This document shows positions 26,858 to 37,900 of a stretch of DNA of 64,000 bases, piece by piece (position 1 is the stretch's first letter; each line of letters starts with the position of its first letter). The stretch comes from Alphaproteobacteria bacterium (GTDB lineage: Bacteria > Pseudomonadota > Alphaproteobacteria > Caulobacterales > Caulobacteraceae). The notes under the pieces were generated by a model. It made no database searches, was not told the DNA's origin, and worked only from the letters and a program-made list of their open reading frames with translations. The stretch is taken from contig JAHKAM010000061.1 in NCBI GenBank assembly GCA_018826515.1, positions 1-64,000 on the forward strand, in the 5' to 3' direction. The position numbers and the translations under genes are program-made.

Positions 26858-28168
26858 CTAGTGAGCCGCCGCCGCCGGGTCAACCGGGTTGACCGGCTTG
26901 CCCCGCATGAAGGCGACCCAGGCCGCCGTGGTCACCGCGAAGAAGATCGCCGTGGGCAGGATATAGCCCGGCGCCGCCGCGACCACGGCGGCGGTGGCGA
27001 ACAGCAGGCCCAGCGCCGCGATGAACCGCGCCCGGGTCCAGCGCGCCAGCCGGAACAGGGAGGCGGAACACAGGCCGTAAACGACCAGACTCAGCACGGA
27101 GGTGACGCCGACCAGCATGCCGAACTGCCCGCCGAGCGTCGGCTGGCCCGTCAGCACCGCCACGATGCTCATGATGGCGCCGCCCAGCAGGGGATTGACG
27201 ACCGGCGTCCGCTCGCCGTGGCCAAAGCCTGACGGCAGATAGCCTGACCGCGCCGCCGCCCGCGCCGTCTCCCCGCCCAGCATGACCCAGCCGCCCAGCG
27301 TGCCGACCGCCTTGATGACGGCGCAGACCGCGACCAGCCCTCCCAGCGAGGCTCCGAACACCCGCGCCGTCAGATCGGCATAGGGACTGGAGGACTCGGC
27401 CAGGACCCCGGCCGGAATGACTCCGAACACAGCCACGGTAGCCGCCACATAGACAATCGCGGCCAGCAGAACCCCGGCGATGGAGGCCCGGCCGACGTCG
27501 CGCGCGGGGTTTTTCACCCGGACGGACAGCACCGCCGCCGTCTCCACGCCGAGGAAGGCCCAGAAGATCACCGCCAGCGAGGCCGGCACGCTCTCGGCCA
27601 GGGTGTTTCCCGACGGACTCCAGGAGTCGGCGAACGTCTCGCCGCTGAAGGCCGAGACGCCGGCGGCCACGGCGATGACGACGGGCACCAGGCCGATGAT
27701 CAGGGCGAGAGCCGCGAACCGCGACGCCGCCCGCGCGCCGAGAATATAGGCCCCGGTCGTCAGCCAGATCAGGCCGAGATTGCAGAAGGTGGCGGCGACC
27801 GGTTCCTTCAGCACGGGAAAGAAGAAGCCGAGATAGCCCGTGGCCGCGACGGCGATGGCGACATTGCCGACGAGGCAGGCGGTCCAGAAGGCCAGCGCCG
27901 TCTGGAAGCCGAAGAACCGCCCGAGGCCCCGCTCGGCGAACCCGGACAGGCCGTCCGCGTCCGGCTGCAACCGCCCCAGCGCCGCGAACACCAGCGCCAG
28001 GGTCACGGCGCCCAGTCCGGCGACGCCCCAGCCGACCACGCTCGACGACCCCACCGGGGCGAGGGTCGCGGGCAGCAGATAGACGCCCGAGCCAATCATG
28101 TTGCCCGCCACGACGAGGGCCGCCAGACCCCAACCCAGCTTGTGCCGGTCTTCAATGACCTCGGTCAT
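26858..28168 (-). CDS. APC-family amino acid permease
   Basis: The 436-residue protein has about twelve membrane segments and the APC consensus in helix 1 ([25 protein letters not shown]), where GSG unwinding binds the substrate amine. The later [27 protein letters not shown] is typical of the arginine/agmatine and putrescine antiporter branch (AdiC/PotE-like). Its start overlaps the Rieske oxygenase stop by 4 bases (ATGA), so the two are coupled. It probably imports an amine or amino acid that the oxygenase acts on. Confidence 0.9.
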   Translation of the reverse strand: MTEVIEDRHKLGWGLAALVVAGNMIGSGVYLLPATLAPVGSSSVVGWGVAGLGAVTLALVFAALGRLQPDADGLSGFAERGLGRFFGFQTALAFWTACLVGNVAIAVAATGYLGFFFPVLKEPVAATFCNLGLIWLTTGAYILGARAASRFAALALIIGLVPVVIAVAAGVSAFSGETFADSWSPSGNTLAESVPASLAVIFWAFLGVETAAVLSVRVKNPARDVGRASIAGVLLAAIVYVAATVAVFGVIPAGVLAESSSPYADLTARVFGASLGGLVAVCAVIKAVGTLGGWVMLGGETARAAARSGYLPSGFGHGERTPVVNPLLGGAIMSIVAVLTGQPTLGGQFGMLVGVTSVLSLVVYGLCSASLFRLARWTRARFIAALGLLFATAAVVAAAPGYILPTAIFFAVTTAAWVAFMRGKPVNPVDPAAAAH

Positions 28169-29163
28169 GGATGAACCTCCGCGATCCGTGACTGGAACCA
28201 GGCCAGGGCCACTTCATGGTTGGGGCTGAGCACGCCGCGATCATAGGCGCCGGCCGACAGATTGGCCTGCACCGCCTCGCAGATGACGGCGTCCTCGGCG
28301 GTCAGCCGGTCCGAGGCGACCAGGGCCTCGCCCAGCGCCGCCTCGCCGTCGTCGCTGAGGAACAGATAGTCCAGCCGGGTTCGACCCGGCCCGATGGGCG
28401 TGATCCGTTCCATCATCGCTCCGTCGCGATAGACGTTGATCCCGAGATTCGGCCACAGCCAGCCCCAGACCCCCGCCTGCGGCCCGTCGTTGAGCCCGAC
28501 GACCTCCTGCACGACCAGACCGCCCTCGACCCGCACCCGGTATTCCGCCCCCGCGAGCTCCTCGGCCAGCAGCGGATGGACGGCGTCGATGTGGTAGCCC
28601 TCCAGATAGTTCTCGGCATAGGTCTTCCAGTCGCAGGCCAGATCATGCGCGCGGCGCAGGGCCGGCGCCGGCATGGTCAGACCCCGGTCCGTCAGCAGGG
28701 CCTCCAGCGGAGCGACATGGTCGGCCAGCGGCGCGGCCTCCGCATCCATCGTCGCGAACGCCAGACCGCGCCAGACCTCCAGCCGCAGGGACAGCAGGCC
28801 GAATTCCCGCGGATCGAACCCCTCGGCCGCCCCGAACCCCGTCGCGGCCCTCAGCCGCCCGTCCAGCGCATAGCGCCAGCCGTGGTAGGCGCACACCAGT
28901 TCGCCGTCGCAACGCCCGCTGGCGCCCGTGACCAGGGGTCCGGCGCGGTGGCGGCAGACATTGTGGAAGGCGCGCAGGACCCCGTCCTTGCCGCGCACGG
29001 CCAGCAGCCGATGCCCGGCGATGTCGGTCGCGATCCAGTCGCCCGGCTCCGACGCTTCCGCCTCATGGCCCAGGAACAGCCAGGCCTTGCCGAACACCGA
29101 TGATCGTTCGCGCGTCCAGGCGTCGGGACAGCCATAGAGTCGGGCGGGAAGCGTGGCCTGCAT
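28165..29163 (-). CDS. Rieske ring-hydroxylating oxygenase, alpha-subunit type
   Basis: The 332-residue protein has a Rieske [2Fe-2S] site with Cys70, His72 (CRHRAGPL) and Cys91, His94 (CAYHGW). A catalytic mononuclear iron domain follows, with ligands His191 and His196 in ENYLEGYHIDAVHPLL. The GYHIDAVHP pattern and single-subunit arrangement resemble choline monooxygenase, GbcA-like and related N-demethylating oxygenases. No reductase gene is adjacent. It is co-transcribed with the permease, so a role in catabolising a quaternary amine or related compound is inferred. Confidence 0.88.
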   Translation of the reverse strand: MQATLPARLYGCPDAWTRERSSVFGKAWLFLGHEAEASEPGDWIATDIAGHRLLAVRGKDGVLRAFHNVCRHRAGPLVTGASGRCDGELVCAYHGWRYALDGRLRAATGFGAAEGFDPREFGLLSLRLEVWRGLAFATMDAEAAPLADHVAPLEALLTDRGLTMPAPALRRAHDLACDWKTYAENYLEGYHIDAVHPLLAEELAGAEYRVRVEGGLVVQEVVGLNDGPQAGVWGWLWPNLGINVYRDGAMMERITPIGPGRTRLDYLFLSDDGEAALGEALVASDRLTAEDAVICEAVQANLSAGAYDRGVLSPNHEVALAWFQSRIAEVHP

Positions 29164-29202
29164 GGCGGGATGAGGCCCGCGCCCGGCCTCGCCGTCAACC
29201 GG

Positions 29203-30018
29203 TCAGACCGTGATCACATCCATCCCCGCGAAGACGGCGTGGGTGGCGCCGGCGGCATGGGCCGCCAGACCCCGGTCCGGGCGCAGATTCAACAACATCA
29301 CCTGCGGGGAGGACTCGCGCGCCACACCGATCAGCGCCGTCGCGTCGATCCACTCCCGCGCGCTTTCATGGGCGACCCCCGCGAAGTCGATGGCCAGGCA
29401 GCGGGCGCGCACGTCCGCCAGACGCCGGGCCGCCCCCGCATCGGGCGCGATATGCAGGATGACCCCAAGCGCCGCGGTCTCGAAATGGGCGAGAGCCTCG
29501 TCGATGGTTTCGGGCGGCGCATGCTCCAGTCCGCCCATGACCTCGACCAGCAGGGCGCCCGGCGCGGCGCCGTGCTGAAGCTCGGTGCACAACAGGGCGA
29601 ACCGGCCCCCGCTCGACGCCACGGTCCGCCAGAACGCCGGCAGGACGCCGCTGTCGTCCGATCCCAGATGCAGCAGATCCAGACCGTGGCTCAGCGTCTG
29701 CAGGTCGATCCGTTTGAGATCCATGGGTTCCAGCGTGCGCCGGCCCAACGCCGCCAGCGCGCTTTCGCCCCCGCGATGACGCACGGTGCGGCGAATGCGG
29801 CGGCTGACCGGAACCGACAAGCCCAGATCGAAGACGGGCTGGGCGGCCAGGGTCACCGTCAGTTCGCGGCGCGCGCGGGTCACCAAGGTGAAGGTCAGGC
29901 TTTCGTAAGGCGCGGCATAGGACCTGCGCTCGCCCAACGGCGCCGGCGCGTGACCGGGCGTGTCCCCTGCGCCGATGGAGCCCTGGGCCAGATGGGCTTC
30001 GCCTCCGATACGACTCAT
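29203..30018 (-). CDS. Protein with EAL-like fold, motif lost
   Basis: The start ATG 30018 has a strong GAGGAGG ribosome-binding site and gives 271 residues. An N-terminal region (about 1-150) has no recognisable domain. The C-terminal part looks like the alternating strands of an EAL phosphodiesterase: LLVEVMGGLEHAPPE, ALAHFETAALGVILHIAPDAG, RCLAIDFAGV, VMLLNLRPDRGLAAHAAGATHAVF. The catalytic EAL and other metal ligands are absent, so it would be an inactive c-di-GMP-type sensor at best. The assignment is tentative. Confidence 0.6.
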   Translation of the reverse strand: MSRIGGEAHLAQGSIGAGDTPGHAPAPLGERRSYAAPYESLTFTLVTRARRELTVTLAAQPVFDLGLSVPVSRRIRRTVRHRGGESALAALGRRTLEPMDLKRIDLQTLSHGLDLLHLGSDDSGVLPAFWRTVASSGGRFALLCTELQHGAAPGALLVEVMGGLEHAPPETIDEALAHFETAALGVILHIAPDAGAARRLADVRARCLAIDFAGVAHESAREWIDATALIGVARESSPQVMLLNLRPDRGLAAHAAGATHAVFAGMDVITV

Positions 30019-30210
30019 GACCGCCTCCTCAAGCCGGTCCGACAAGCCCCCTCACGACAGTTCGCGCCCCAAGGTGAAAACACATCGCTGACAAAGATGG
30101 TCAAATGCCGTTGACCATCGGCCGTCCCGATCTGGTTCAACTGTCCGTGTCGTCTGCAGCAGGGGCGACGACGGCTTGCGTCTTCCGGCGCGGATGGGCC
30201 AAGAGGCGGC

Positions 30211-30906
30211 ATGAGCATCACCACGGTCGGCCTCGATGCCGACGACACCCTCTGGCACAACGAGACGATATTCCGGCTTACGCACGACCGGTTCGTCGAC
30301 CTGTTGACGGACCACGACAACGACGTGATCGAAGCCCGGCTGGCCGAGGTCGAGCGGCGCAATCTCCGCCTCTACGGCTACGGGGTGAAAGGCTTCACCC
30401 TGTCGATGCTCGAGACGGCGATGGAGCTGTGCGACGGCGCGCCGCCGCCGCGCGCCATCCGCGAGATTCTCGCCGCCGGCCGCGAAATGCTGACCCATCC
30501 GGTCGAGACCTTGCCCGGCGTCGACGAGGCCCTCGCCGCCCTGTCCGAGCGCTACCGGCTGGTCCTGATCACCAAGGGCGATCTGATGGACCAGGACCGC
30601 AAGCTGGCCGCCTCCGGCCTTGGCGACCTGTTCGCCGCGGTCGAGATCGTCTCCGAGAAGGATCGCGGAACCTATGACCGCGTCTTCGCCCGGCACGGCA
30701 CCGGGCCGGACGAGGCGGTCATGGCCGGCAATTCGATGAAGTCCGACGTCCTGCCCGCCCTCGAGGCCGGCGCCTTCGCCGTCCACATCCCCTACGCCAT
30801 CACCTGGGCCCACGAACTGGCGGACGCGCCCGAAGACCAGGGGCGCTTCGGCGCGCTGGAGAGCATTGCCGAACTCCCGGAATGGATACTGTCAAAGACC
30901 GTTTGA
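30211..30906 (+). CDS. HAD-superfamily hydrolase
   Basis: The 231-residue protein has the haloacid dehalogenase motif I DADDT with nucleophile Asp9 and acid Asp11 (GLDADDTLWHNE), motif II with Thr in VLITKGD, and motif III/IV AVMAGNSMKSDVLPALEAGAF. The cap domain between motif I and II is helical (about 15-85). Phosphatase activity is likely on an unknown substrate. It precedes the TonB receptor gene by 190 bp but need not be co-transcribed. Confidence 0.9.
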   Translation: MSITTVGLDADDTLWHNETIFRLTHDRFVDLLTDHDNDVIEARLAEVERRNLRLYGYGVKGFTLSMLETAMELCDGAPPPRAIREILAAGREMLTHPVETLPGVDEALAALSERYRLVLITKGDLMDQDRKLAASGLGDLFAAVEIVSEKDRGTYDRVFARHGTGPDEAVMAGNSMKSDVLPALEAGAFAVHIPYAITWAHELADAPEDQGRFGALESIAELPEWILSKTV

Positions 30907-31098
30907 GTTATCGACATCGCTCGATAACAACGTGACGTATCGGCAACGTGCGAACTGTGTCCAGAATCAGTTTTTTATAACATTGTGATTTAGCAGGATT
31001 ATTCACCGCTACGCTTGACCAACACATCTGTGTCGGGTTTGTGACGATCATCTGGCTTGGGGGAGCAGATTTCTGTCACTTACGAGCACGAGTCAAAT
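30907..31098. promoter_or_regulatory. A/T-rich promoter region of the TonB receptor gene
   Basis: This 192-bp region is clearly A/T-richer than its neighbours (e.g. ttttttataacattgtgatttag near 30970) and directly precedes the receptor gene. Direct sequence marks such as gcttgacc near 31014 may be a -35 element. No Fur box could be recognised with confidence. Confidence 0.4.
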
Positions 31099-34000
31099 AT
31101 GATTGTTATGCGTAACCAGCTGCTGGCCTCCACTGTGCTTGCAGGTGTCATGGCCGTTTCGTCGCCGGTGTGGGCGCAAACGGCGCCGTCGCAGGAACCT
31201 CTCAACACAGCGCCCGGCGCGGTTGACGCCCAGGACGAAGCCGATCAACTCGGCGAAATCGTCATCACCGGCTCGCGCATCCGTCGCGACCCGACCAATT
31301 CGCCGACGCCGCTGATCCAGGTTCAGCGCGAGGATCTTCTGACCACTGGCCAGACGACGGTGATCGACTATCTCGCCACCATTCCCGCCCTGTCCAACTC
31401 GGTCGTTCCTTCGGACACCACCGGCAGCGGTCTCGGCGACGGCGGCCTGTCCTTGCCGAACCTGCGCAGCCTCGGCTCGAACCGCACCCTGACCCTCGTC
31501 GACGGACGCCGTCACGTGGGCTCCAGCGGCGGCCAGTTGTCGGTCGATGTCGACACCATCCCGCGCCTGCTGATCGAGAACATCGAGATCGTCACCGGCG
31601 GCGCCGCCTCGGTCTATGGCGCCGACGCCGTCTCGGGCGTTCTGAACTTCATCCTGCGCGATGATTTCGAAGGCCTCGAGATCGACGCCAACTACGGCAT
31701 GATCAACCAGAACGGCGAAGCGAACCGCCGCATCTCGGTGCTCGCCGGCAGCAATCTGCTGAACGACCGCCTGAACGTCTATGTCCACGGCGAGTATGAG
31801 GAAGTCGACGAGGTCACCTCGCTCGACATCGACTGGCTGCGTGACGCCCCGGTCCGCATCGGCATCGACGCCGATCCGACCACGGCCCGGTTCGACGGCG
31901 TGCAGGACGCCCGCCTGTTCACCGGCGTGCGCCGCATCGACAATCCGCGGTGGGGCCAGACCACGCTCGCCAACGTCCAGCAGCCCAGCCGTCTGAACGA
32001 TCCGGACGTCCCCTATGAGGACTGCTTCTCGGGCACCGGCGCCGCCTTCGGTTTCTCCTACAGCCCGAACTGCTTCGCAGTGACGCCCGGCAAGACCTAC
32101 TGGTACGAGGGCAACACGGCCCGTCTGGCCGACTTCGGCCAGCGCATCGGCGAGACGGGCATCAACCGCCCGTTCAACATCGGCGGCGACGGCGAGAACC
32201 CGGCCGAGTTCAGCACCGGTTCGCGCGTGCCCCGCTCGGAATCGGCGCGCTTCCAGGCCGGCGCGACCTTCGCCGTGACGGACAGCATCGATTTCTATGC
32301 CGAGGCGAAATACATCACCGAGGACACGTTCGACCTGTCGCAGCCGACCTTCTATGACGTCGACTTGGTCAACTCCTACAGCGCCGGATCGGCCAACCCG
32401 ATCTACAACGTGGCCAATTTCGACCTGCGCTACACGGACAACGCCTTCCTGCCGCAGAACGTCAAGGACGCCATCTCGACCAACCTGGTCACGCCCTATT
32501 CCGAACCGACCGAGACCGAGCCCGGCCAACCCCTCGCGCCGATCCTGCTGCGCAACGCGCGCCACAGCATGTTCGGCCCGGACCGCACCCAGGACAACAC
32601 CCGTGAGCTGACCCGCTTCGTCGCCGGCTTCCGCGGAAGCCATGACGGCTTCAGCTTCATCCGCGATATCGACTGGGACATCGGCTACACCTACGGCGAG
32701 GTCGAGGTCGAGAACCGTGAGCGCGGCACTGACAGCCAACGCTTCGCCATGGCCGCCGACGCCGTCTTCGACACCGCGGGCATCGTCAACGGCCGCCCCG
32801 GCGAAATCGTCTGCCGCGTCCAGCTTCTGGACGCACAGGGCGCGCCCAACGGCGCGCTCGACCAGGGCCCCGCCGCCCCTGGCGATCTGCGCGACACGGA
32901 ATACGGCCGTCGTTCGATCGACGAGTGCGCCCCGCTCAACGTCTTCGGCAAGGGCAACCAGAGCGCCGAAGCCCTGGCCTTCGTCGACGCCGTCATCGGC
33001 GTCACCGAGCGCAACGAACAGGAGCAGGCGATCGCCTCGGTCTCCAGCAGCCTGTGGGACTTCTGGGGCGCTGGTCCGATCGGCGTGGCCCTGGGCGCGG
33101 AATACCGGCGTGAAGCGACCGAGGCCACCGGCCGCGACCGCGACACCGCCGGCCGCTCGCTGCTGTTCCTGAACGGCGGCCCCGACTTCCCGCAGGTCGA
33201 ATACACCAGCGAAGAGGTGTTCGCCGAGCTGTCGATCCCGCTGTTCCGCGACAGCTGGGCCGGCGAATACGCCGAGCTGAGCGGCTCCTACCGGTATGCG
33301 GACTACAGCACGGTCGGCGACGTCGACGTCTATGGCGTGAACCTGGTCTATCGCCCGATCCGGGACATCGCCTTCAAGACCAGCTTCAACACCTCGGTTC
33401 GGGTGCCGGACCTGGCGGAGAATTTCTCTCCCTTCGGCCAGACCTTCCTGAACAATGTCGTCGATCCCTGCGCCACGCTGAACATCGCGGCCCAGGATGC
33501 GGAAACGCGGGACAACCGTATCGCCAACTGCACGGCCCTGGCCGCGGATCAGGGTCTGACCTTCGACTTCGCCGGCCTGACCGCCACCAACGCCGACGAC
33601 TTCACCCCTGACTACACCTCCGGCGTCGCCGGTGTGTTCGGCGGCAACCCGTTCCTGACCCCGGAAGAGTCGGAGAGCTTCACCTTCTCGACGGTGCTGC
33701 GTCCCCGGTTCATTCCGAACTTCTCGCTGGTCCTCGACTACTACGAGATCAAGATCGACCAGGTCATCGCGGCGGTCTCGGCCGGCACGGCGGCAGCCAA
33801 CTGCGTCAGCGGCCCGTCGCTGAACACGGCGGCCTGCGCCACCATCTTCCGCAACGATCCGGACCCGACCCGCGCCTTCTACATTGGCGCTCCGATCGGC
33901 GATCCCATCGGCGGCTTCATCGAGGGGTCGGTCAACTACGCCTCGCTGGAAACCCGCGGCCTCGACTTCACCGCGCGCTATTCGATGGACCTGGAAGAAG

Positions 34001-34461
34001 TGACGGGTCGCAACTGGGGCCGTCTGGACTATTCGATCGGCGGCCTGTGGCTGATCGACCAGAAGCAGTTCCTGAACGCCGATGATCCGGCGGACTTCGA
34101 CGAACTGTCCAGCAGCCTGTTCTACCCGCGCGTCCGTTTCACCTCGTCGCTCACCTATGCGCCGAACGAGATCTGGAGCGTCAACTGGACGGCCGACTGG
34201 CAGACCGCCCAGGACATCGTCCAGATCCGCGACCTCGTCGACAACGCCGACAGCCGCGGCTTCGAGGAAGTGAATACGGGCAACTTCACGCGCCACGACT
34301 TCACGGTCCGCTGGAATGCGCGGGACGACCTGTCGGTCCGCGCCGGCGTGGTCAACGCCTTCGACGCCGAACAGGCGCCCCATCTGGGAACGACCCTGTA
34401 CTCGAACTTCGACCCCTACGGCCGTCGCTTCTTCATCGGCCTGAACTACCGCCCGTTCTGA
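31099..34461 (+). CDS. TonB-dependent receptor
   Basis: The 1120-residue outer-membrane protein has a signal peptide (MRNQLLASTVLAGVMAVSSPVWAQ) and a plug beginning with the TonB-box-like region (EIVITGSRIRRDPTNSPTPL). The plug continues with VIDYLATIPAL and RTLTLVDGRRHV, and the beta-barrel ends with RFFIGLNYRPF. The start could be ATG 31099 or 31108. Its length is in the large range used for complex substrates such as glycans or siderophores. No partner transporter is adjacent. A terminator follows at 34483. Confidence 0.95.
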   Translation: MIVMRNQLLASTVLAGVMAVSSPVWAQTAPSQEPLNTAPGAVDAQDEADQLGEIVITGSRIRRDPTNSPTPLIQVQREDLLTTGQTTVIDYLATIPALSNSVVPSDTTGSGLGDGGLSLPNLRSLGSNRTLTLVDGRRHVGSSGGQLSVDVDTIPRLLIENIEIVTGGAASVYGADAVSGVLNFILRDDFEGLEIDANYGMINQNGEANRRISVLAGSNLLNDRLNVYVHGEYEEVDEVTSLDIDWLRDAPVRIGIDADPTTARFDGVQDARLFTGVRRIDNPRWGQTTLANVQQPSRLNDPDVPYEDCFSGTGAAFGFSYSPNCFAVTPGKTYWYEGNTARLADFGQRIGETGINRPFNIGGDGENPAEFSTGSRVPRSESARFQAGATFAVTDSIDFYAEAKYITEDTFDLSQPTFYDVDLVNSYSAGSANPIYNVANFDLRYTDNAFLPQNVKDAISTNLVTPYSEPTETEPGQPLAPILLRNARHSMFGPDRTQDNTRELTRFVAGFRGSHDGFSFIRDIDWDIGYTYGEVEVENRERGTDSQRFAMAADAVFDTAGIVNGRPGEIVCRVQLLDAQGAPNGALDQGPAAPGDLRDTEYGRRSIDECAPLNVFGKGNQSAEALAFVDAVIGVTERNEQEQAIASVSSSLWDFWGAGPIGVALGAEYRREATEATGRDRDTAGRSLLFLNGGPDFPQVEYTSEEVFAELSIPLFRDSWAGEYAELSGSYRYADYSTVGDVDVYGVNLVYRPIRDIAFKTSFNTSVRVPDLAENFSPFGQTFLNNVVDPCATLNIAAQDAETRDNRIANCTALAADQGLTFDFAGLTATNADDFTPDYTSGVAGVFGGNPFLTPEESESFTFSTVLRPRFIPNFSLVLDYYEIKIDQVIAAVSAGTAAANCVSGPSLNTAACATIFRNDPDPTRAFYIGAPIGDPIGGFIEGSVNYASLETRGLDFTARYSMDLEEVTGRNWGRLDYSIGGLWLIDQKQFLNADDPADFDELSSSLFYPRVRFTSSLTYAPNEIWSVNWTADWQTAQDIVQIRDLVDNADSRGFEEVNTGNFTRHDFTVRWNARDDLSVRAGVVNAFDAEQAPHLGTTLYSNFDPYGRRFFIGLNYRPF

Positions 34462-34482
34462 TCAACGGGCCGGACGACAGCG

Positions 34483-34512
34483 AAAGGGCGGCTCGAAAGA
34501 GCCGCCCTTTTT
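34483..34512 (+). terminator. Rho-independent terminator of the TonB receptor gene
   Basis: A perfect 12-bp stem (aaagggcggctc / gagccgcccttt) with a gaaa loop and following T residues lies 22 bp past the receptor stop. Confidence 0.9.
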
Positions 34513-34641
34513 CGTTCCGGACCAGACGACGCTTGCTCTCGTGCCCGGCCGTCTTTAGACGGGCCGCTTAACCGACAACCCGACCGGCCCGCGCGGCGTC
34601 ACAGCCGCTGGCGGGCTCGCGCGCGCAAGGAGCCGCCCCCC

Positions 34642-34956
34642 GTGTCCGACGACGAGGTTCCGCATGAGGAACGCGACGCCATGATCCGGGCGACGCTGGC
34701 CGAGCACGGCGATTCCGGCGTCACGCCGCGGCACACGCTGTTCTATTTCTATGGCGAGGGCGACCACGACGACCTGAACGAGGTCGCCCGCCGCGCCGGC
34801 TTCCTGACCCGCGGTCACGACGACTGCACCATTCTCGAAACGACCATGGCGGTGGACGAAGCGTCCTTCACACCCGTCTCTTCCATGATGCAATCCTGGG
34901 CCGCGGCCTTCCAGCTGGACTATGACGGCTGGGAATGCGCGGTCGTGGTGAACTGA
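34642..34956 (+). CDS. RraB-family protein (ribonuclease E inhibitor type)
   Basis: The 104-residue product starts at GTG 34642 and matches the RraB pattern: acidic N-terminus, [39 protein letters not shown] and a C-terminal WECAVVVN. RraB proteins bind RNase E and alter its substrate choice. Direct evidence for that in this species is lacking. It lies 10 bp ahead of carB and may be co-transcribed. Confidence 0.8.
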   Translation: MSDDEVPHEERDAMIRATLAEHGDSGVTPRHTLFYFYGEGDHDDLNEVARRAGFLTRGHDDCTILETTMAVDEASFTPVSSMMQSWAAAFQLDYDGWECAVVVN

Positions 34957-34966
34957 GTACAGACCC

Positions 34967-37900
34967 ATGCCCAAGCGCACAGACATCCAGTCCATCCTGA
35001 TCATCGGCGCCGGGCCGATCGTGATCGGGCAGGCATGCGAGTTCGATTACTCGGGCGTGCAGGCGTGCAAGGCGCTGAAGGCGGAGGGGTACCGGGTCAT
35101 TCTGGTCAACTCGAACCCCGCCACCATCATGACCGACCCGGAGGTGGCCGACGCCACCTATATCGAGCCGATCACGCCGGAGTTCGTCGAGCGCATCATC
35201 GCGAAAGAGCGGCCCGACGCCCTGCTGCCGACCATGGGCGGCCAGACGGCGCTGAACACGGCGCTGGCGCTCGATGCTTCAGGCGCGCTGAAGAAATGGG
35301 GCGTGGAGATGATCGGGGCCAAGGCCGACGTCATCGACAAGGCCGAGGACCGCCAGAAATTCCGTGACGCCATGGACAAGCTGGGGCTGGAAAGCCCCCG
35401 CTCAAAGGCCATCCACCACATCGACGAGGCCGAGGACGCCCTGGCCTTCGTCGGCCTGCCCGCCATCGTCCGCCCGTCGTTTACGCTGGCCGGCACCGGC
35501 GGCGGCATCGCCTACAATGTCGAGGAATACCGCGAGATCGTCGAACGCGGCCTGGACCTGTCGCCGACCACCGAGGTGCTGGTCGAGGAAAGCGTGCTGG
35601 GCTGGAAGGAGTATGAGATGGAGGTCGTCCGCGACAAGGCGGACAACTGCATCATCATCTGCTCCATCGAGAACATCGACCCGATGGGGGTGCACACCGG
35701 CGACTCCATCACCGTCGCCCCGGCCCTGACGCTGACCGATAAAGAGTACCAGCGGATGCGCACGGGCTCGATCAACGTCCTGCGCGAGATCGGCGTCGAG
35801 ACCGGCGGATCGAACGTCCAGTGGGCCATCAACCCCGCCGACGGCCGCATGGTCGTGATCGAGATGAACCCGCGGGTGTCGCGTTCATCCGCCCTCGCCT
35901 CCAAGGCCACCGGCTTCCCGATCGCCAAGGTCGCCGCCCGTCTGGCCGTCGGCTATACGCTGGACGAACTGACCAACGACATCACCATGGTCACGCCGGC
36001 CTCGTTCGAGCCGTCGATCGACTATGTCGTCACCAAGATCCCCCGCTTCGCCTTCGAGAAATACCCCGGCGCCGAGGCGACCCTGTCGACCTCGATGAAG
36101 TCGGTCGGCGAGGTCATGGCCATCGGCCGCACCTTCCAGGAATCGATGCAGAAGGCCCTGCGCGGCCTCGAGACCGGCCTGACGGGCTTCAACGAGATCG
36201 AGATCGACGGCGTCGTCGACGTCGAGGACGAGGCCTCGGCCCGCGCCGCCGTGGTGCGGGCGCTGGGCCAACCGACGCCGGACCGGATTCTGGTGATCGC
36301 CCAGGCCTTCCGTCACGGCCTGTCGGTCGAGGAGGTCAACGCCGCCTGCTCCTACGAGCCGTGGTTCCTGCGCCAGATCGCCGACATCGTGCGGGAGGAG
36401 GGACATCTTCGCGTGAAGGGGCTTCCGGGGGCCGACCTCATCAAAGCCCTCCCCCTCGACGGGGGAGGGTTGGGTGGGGGTGGAGGCACACCGCGTCAGA
36501 ACATGGCGCGTGAGGCGTCGTCGACGGAGCCTTCCGCGCCCTCCACGTCCAACACCCTGCCCCCACCCCAACCCCAACCCTTCCCCGTCGAGGGGAAGGG
36601 AGTCGTTGAGGCGGCCCGCGAGTTTCGGCGGCTGAAATCGAAAGGCTTCTCGGACGCCCGTCTGGCGCAACTCGCCGGCACGACCGAAGCCCAGGTCCGC
36701 CGCCTGCGCCGCGGCCTGAACGTGCGTCCCGTGTTCAAGCGGATCGACACCTGCGCCGCCGAGTTCGCCAGCGCGACGGCCTATATGTATTCGACCTATG
36801 AGACCGGCGCCCTCGGCCAGGTTCCGCAGTGCGAATCCAACCCGACGGACAAGAAAAAAGCCATCATCCTCGGCGGCGGGCCGAACCGGATCGGGCAAGG
36901 GATCGAGTTCGACTACTGCTGCTGCCACGCGGCCTTTGCCTTCGCCGACATCGGCGTCGAGTCGATCATGGTCAACTGCAACCCCGAGACCGTCTCGACC
37001 GACTACGACACCTCCGATCGCCTGTATTTCGAGCCGCTGACGGCCGAGGACGTGCTGGAGCTGATCGAGGTCGAACGCTCGACCGGCAACCTGATCGGCG
37101 TCGTCGTCCAGTTCGGCGGCCAGACCCCGCTGAAGCTGGCCCACGCCCTGCACGAGGACGGGGTGCCGATCCTCGGCACCAGCCTGGACTCCATCGACCT
37201 GGCCGAGGACCGCGAGCGGTTCCAGGTCATGCTGCACGACATCGGCCTGATGCAGCCGCCCAACGGCCTGGCCCGCAGCGCCGAAGAAGCCGCGCAGAAG
37301 GCGGACGAGGTCGGCTATCCGGTCGTCCTGCGTCCCTCTTATGTGCTGGGCGGACGCGGCATGGTCATCGTCCACGACCGCGAACAGCTGGACCGCTACG
37401 TCGGCGAGGCCATGCGGGTGTCGGGCGACGATCCCGTCCTGATCGACCACTATCTGAACCGCGCCACCGAGGTCGACGTCGACGCCCTGTGCGACGACGA
37501 GACCGTCTTCGTGGCCGGGGTGCTGGAGCATATCGAGGAGGCCGGAGTGCACTCGGGCGACAGCGCCTGCTCCATGCCGCCCTACTCCCTGTCCGACGCC
37601 ACCATCGCCGAGCTGAAGCGCCAGACCGAGGCCATGGCCCGGGCGCTGAAGGTGCGCGGCCTGATGAACGTCCAGTTCGCCATCGAGGAGCCGCACAGCG
37701 CCAACCCGCGCATCTTCGTGCTGGAAGTGAACCCGCGCGCCAGCCGTACGGCGCCCTTCGTCGCCAAGACCATCGGGCAACCGATTGCTTCGATCGCCGC
37801 CAAGGTCATGGCCGGCGTGCCGCTGAAGTCCTTCGGCCTTACGGATCGGCCGTACGACCATATCGCGGTCAAGGAAGCGGTCTTCCCCTTCGCCCGCTTC

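Noticed and set aside
31093..34383. Minus-strand open frame of 1096 codons opposite the TonB receptor
   Set aside because: Antisense shadow of a recognised receptor gene; no signal peptide, domains or ribosome-binding site.
36447..36600. The carB insert as an intein or mobile intron
   Set aside because: Too short, without splicing motifs or Cys/Ser-Asn junctions; it is a nested inverted repeat.
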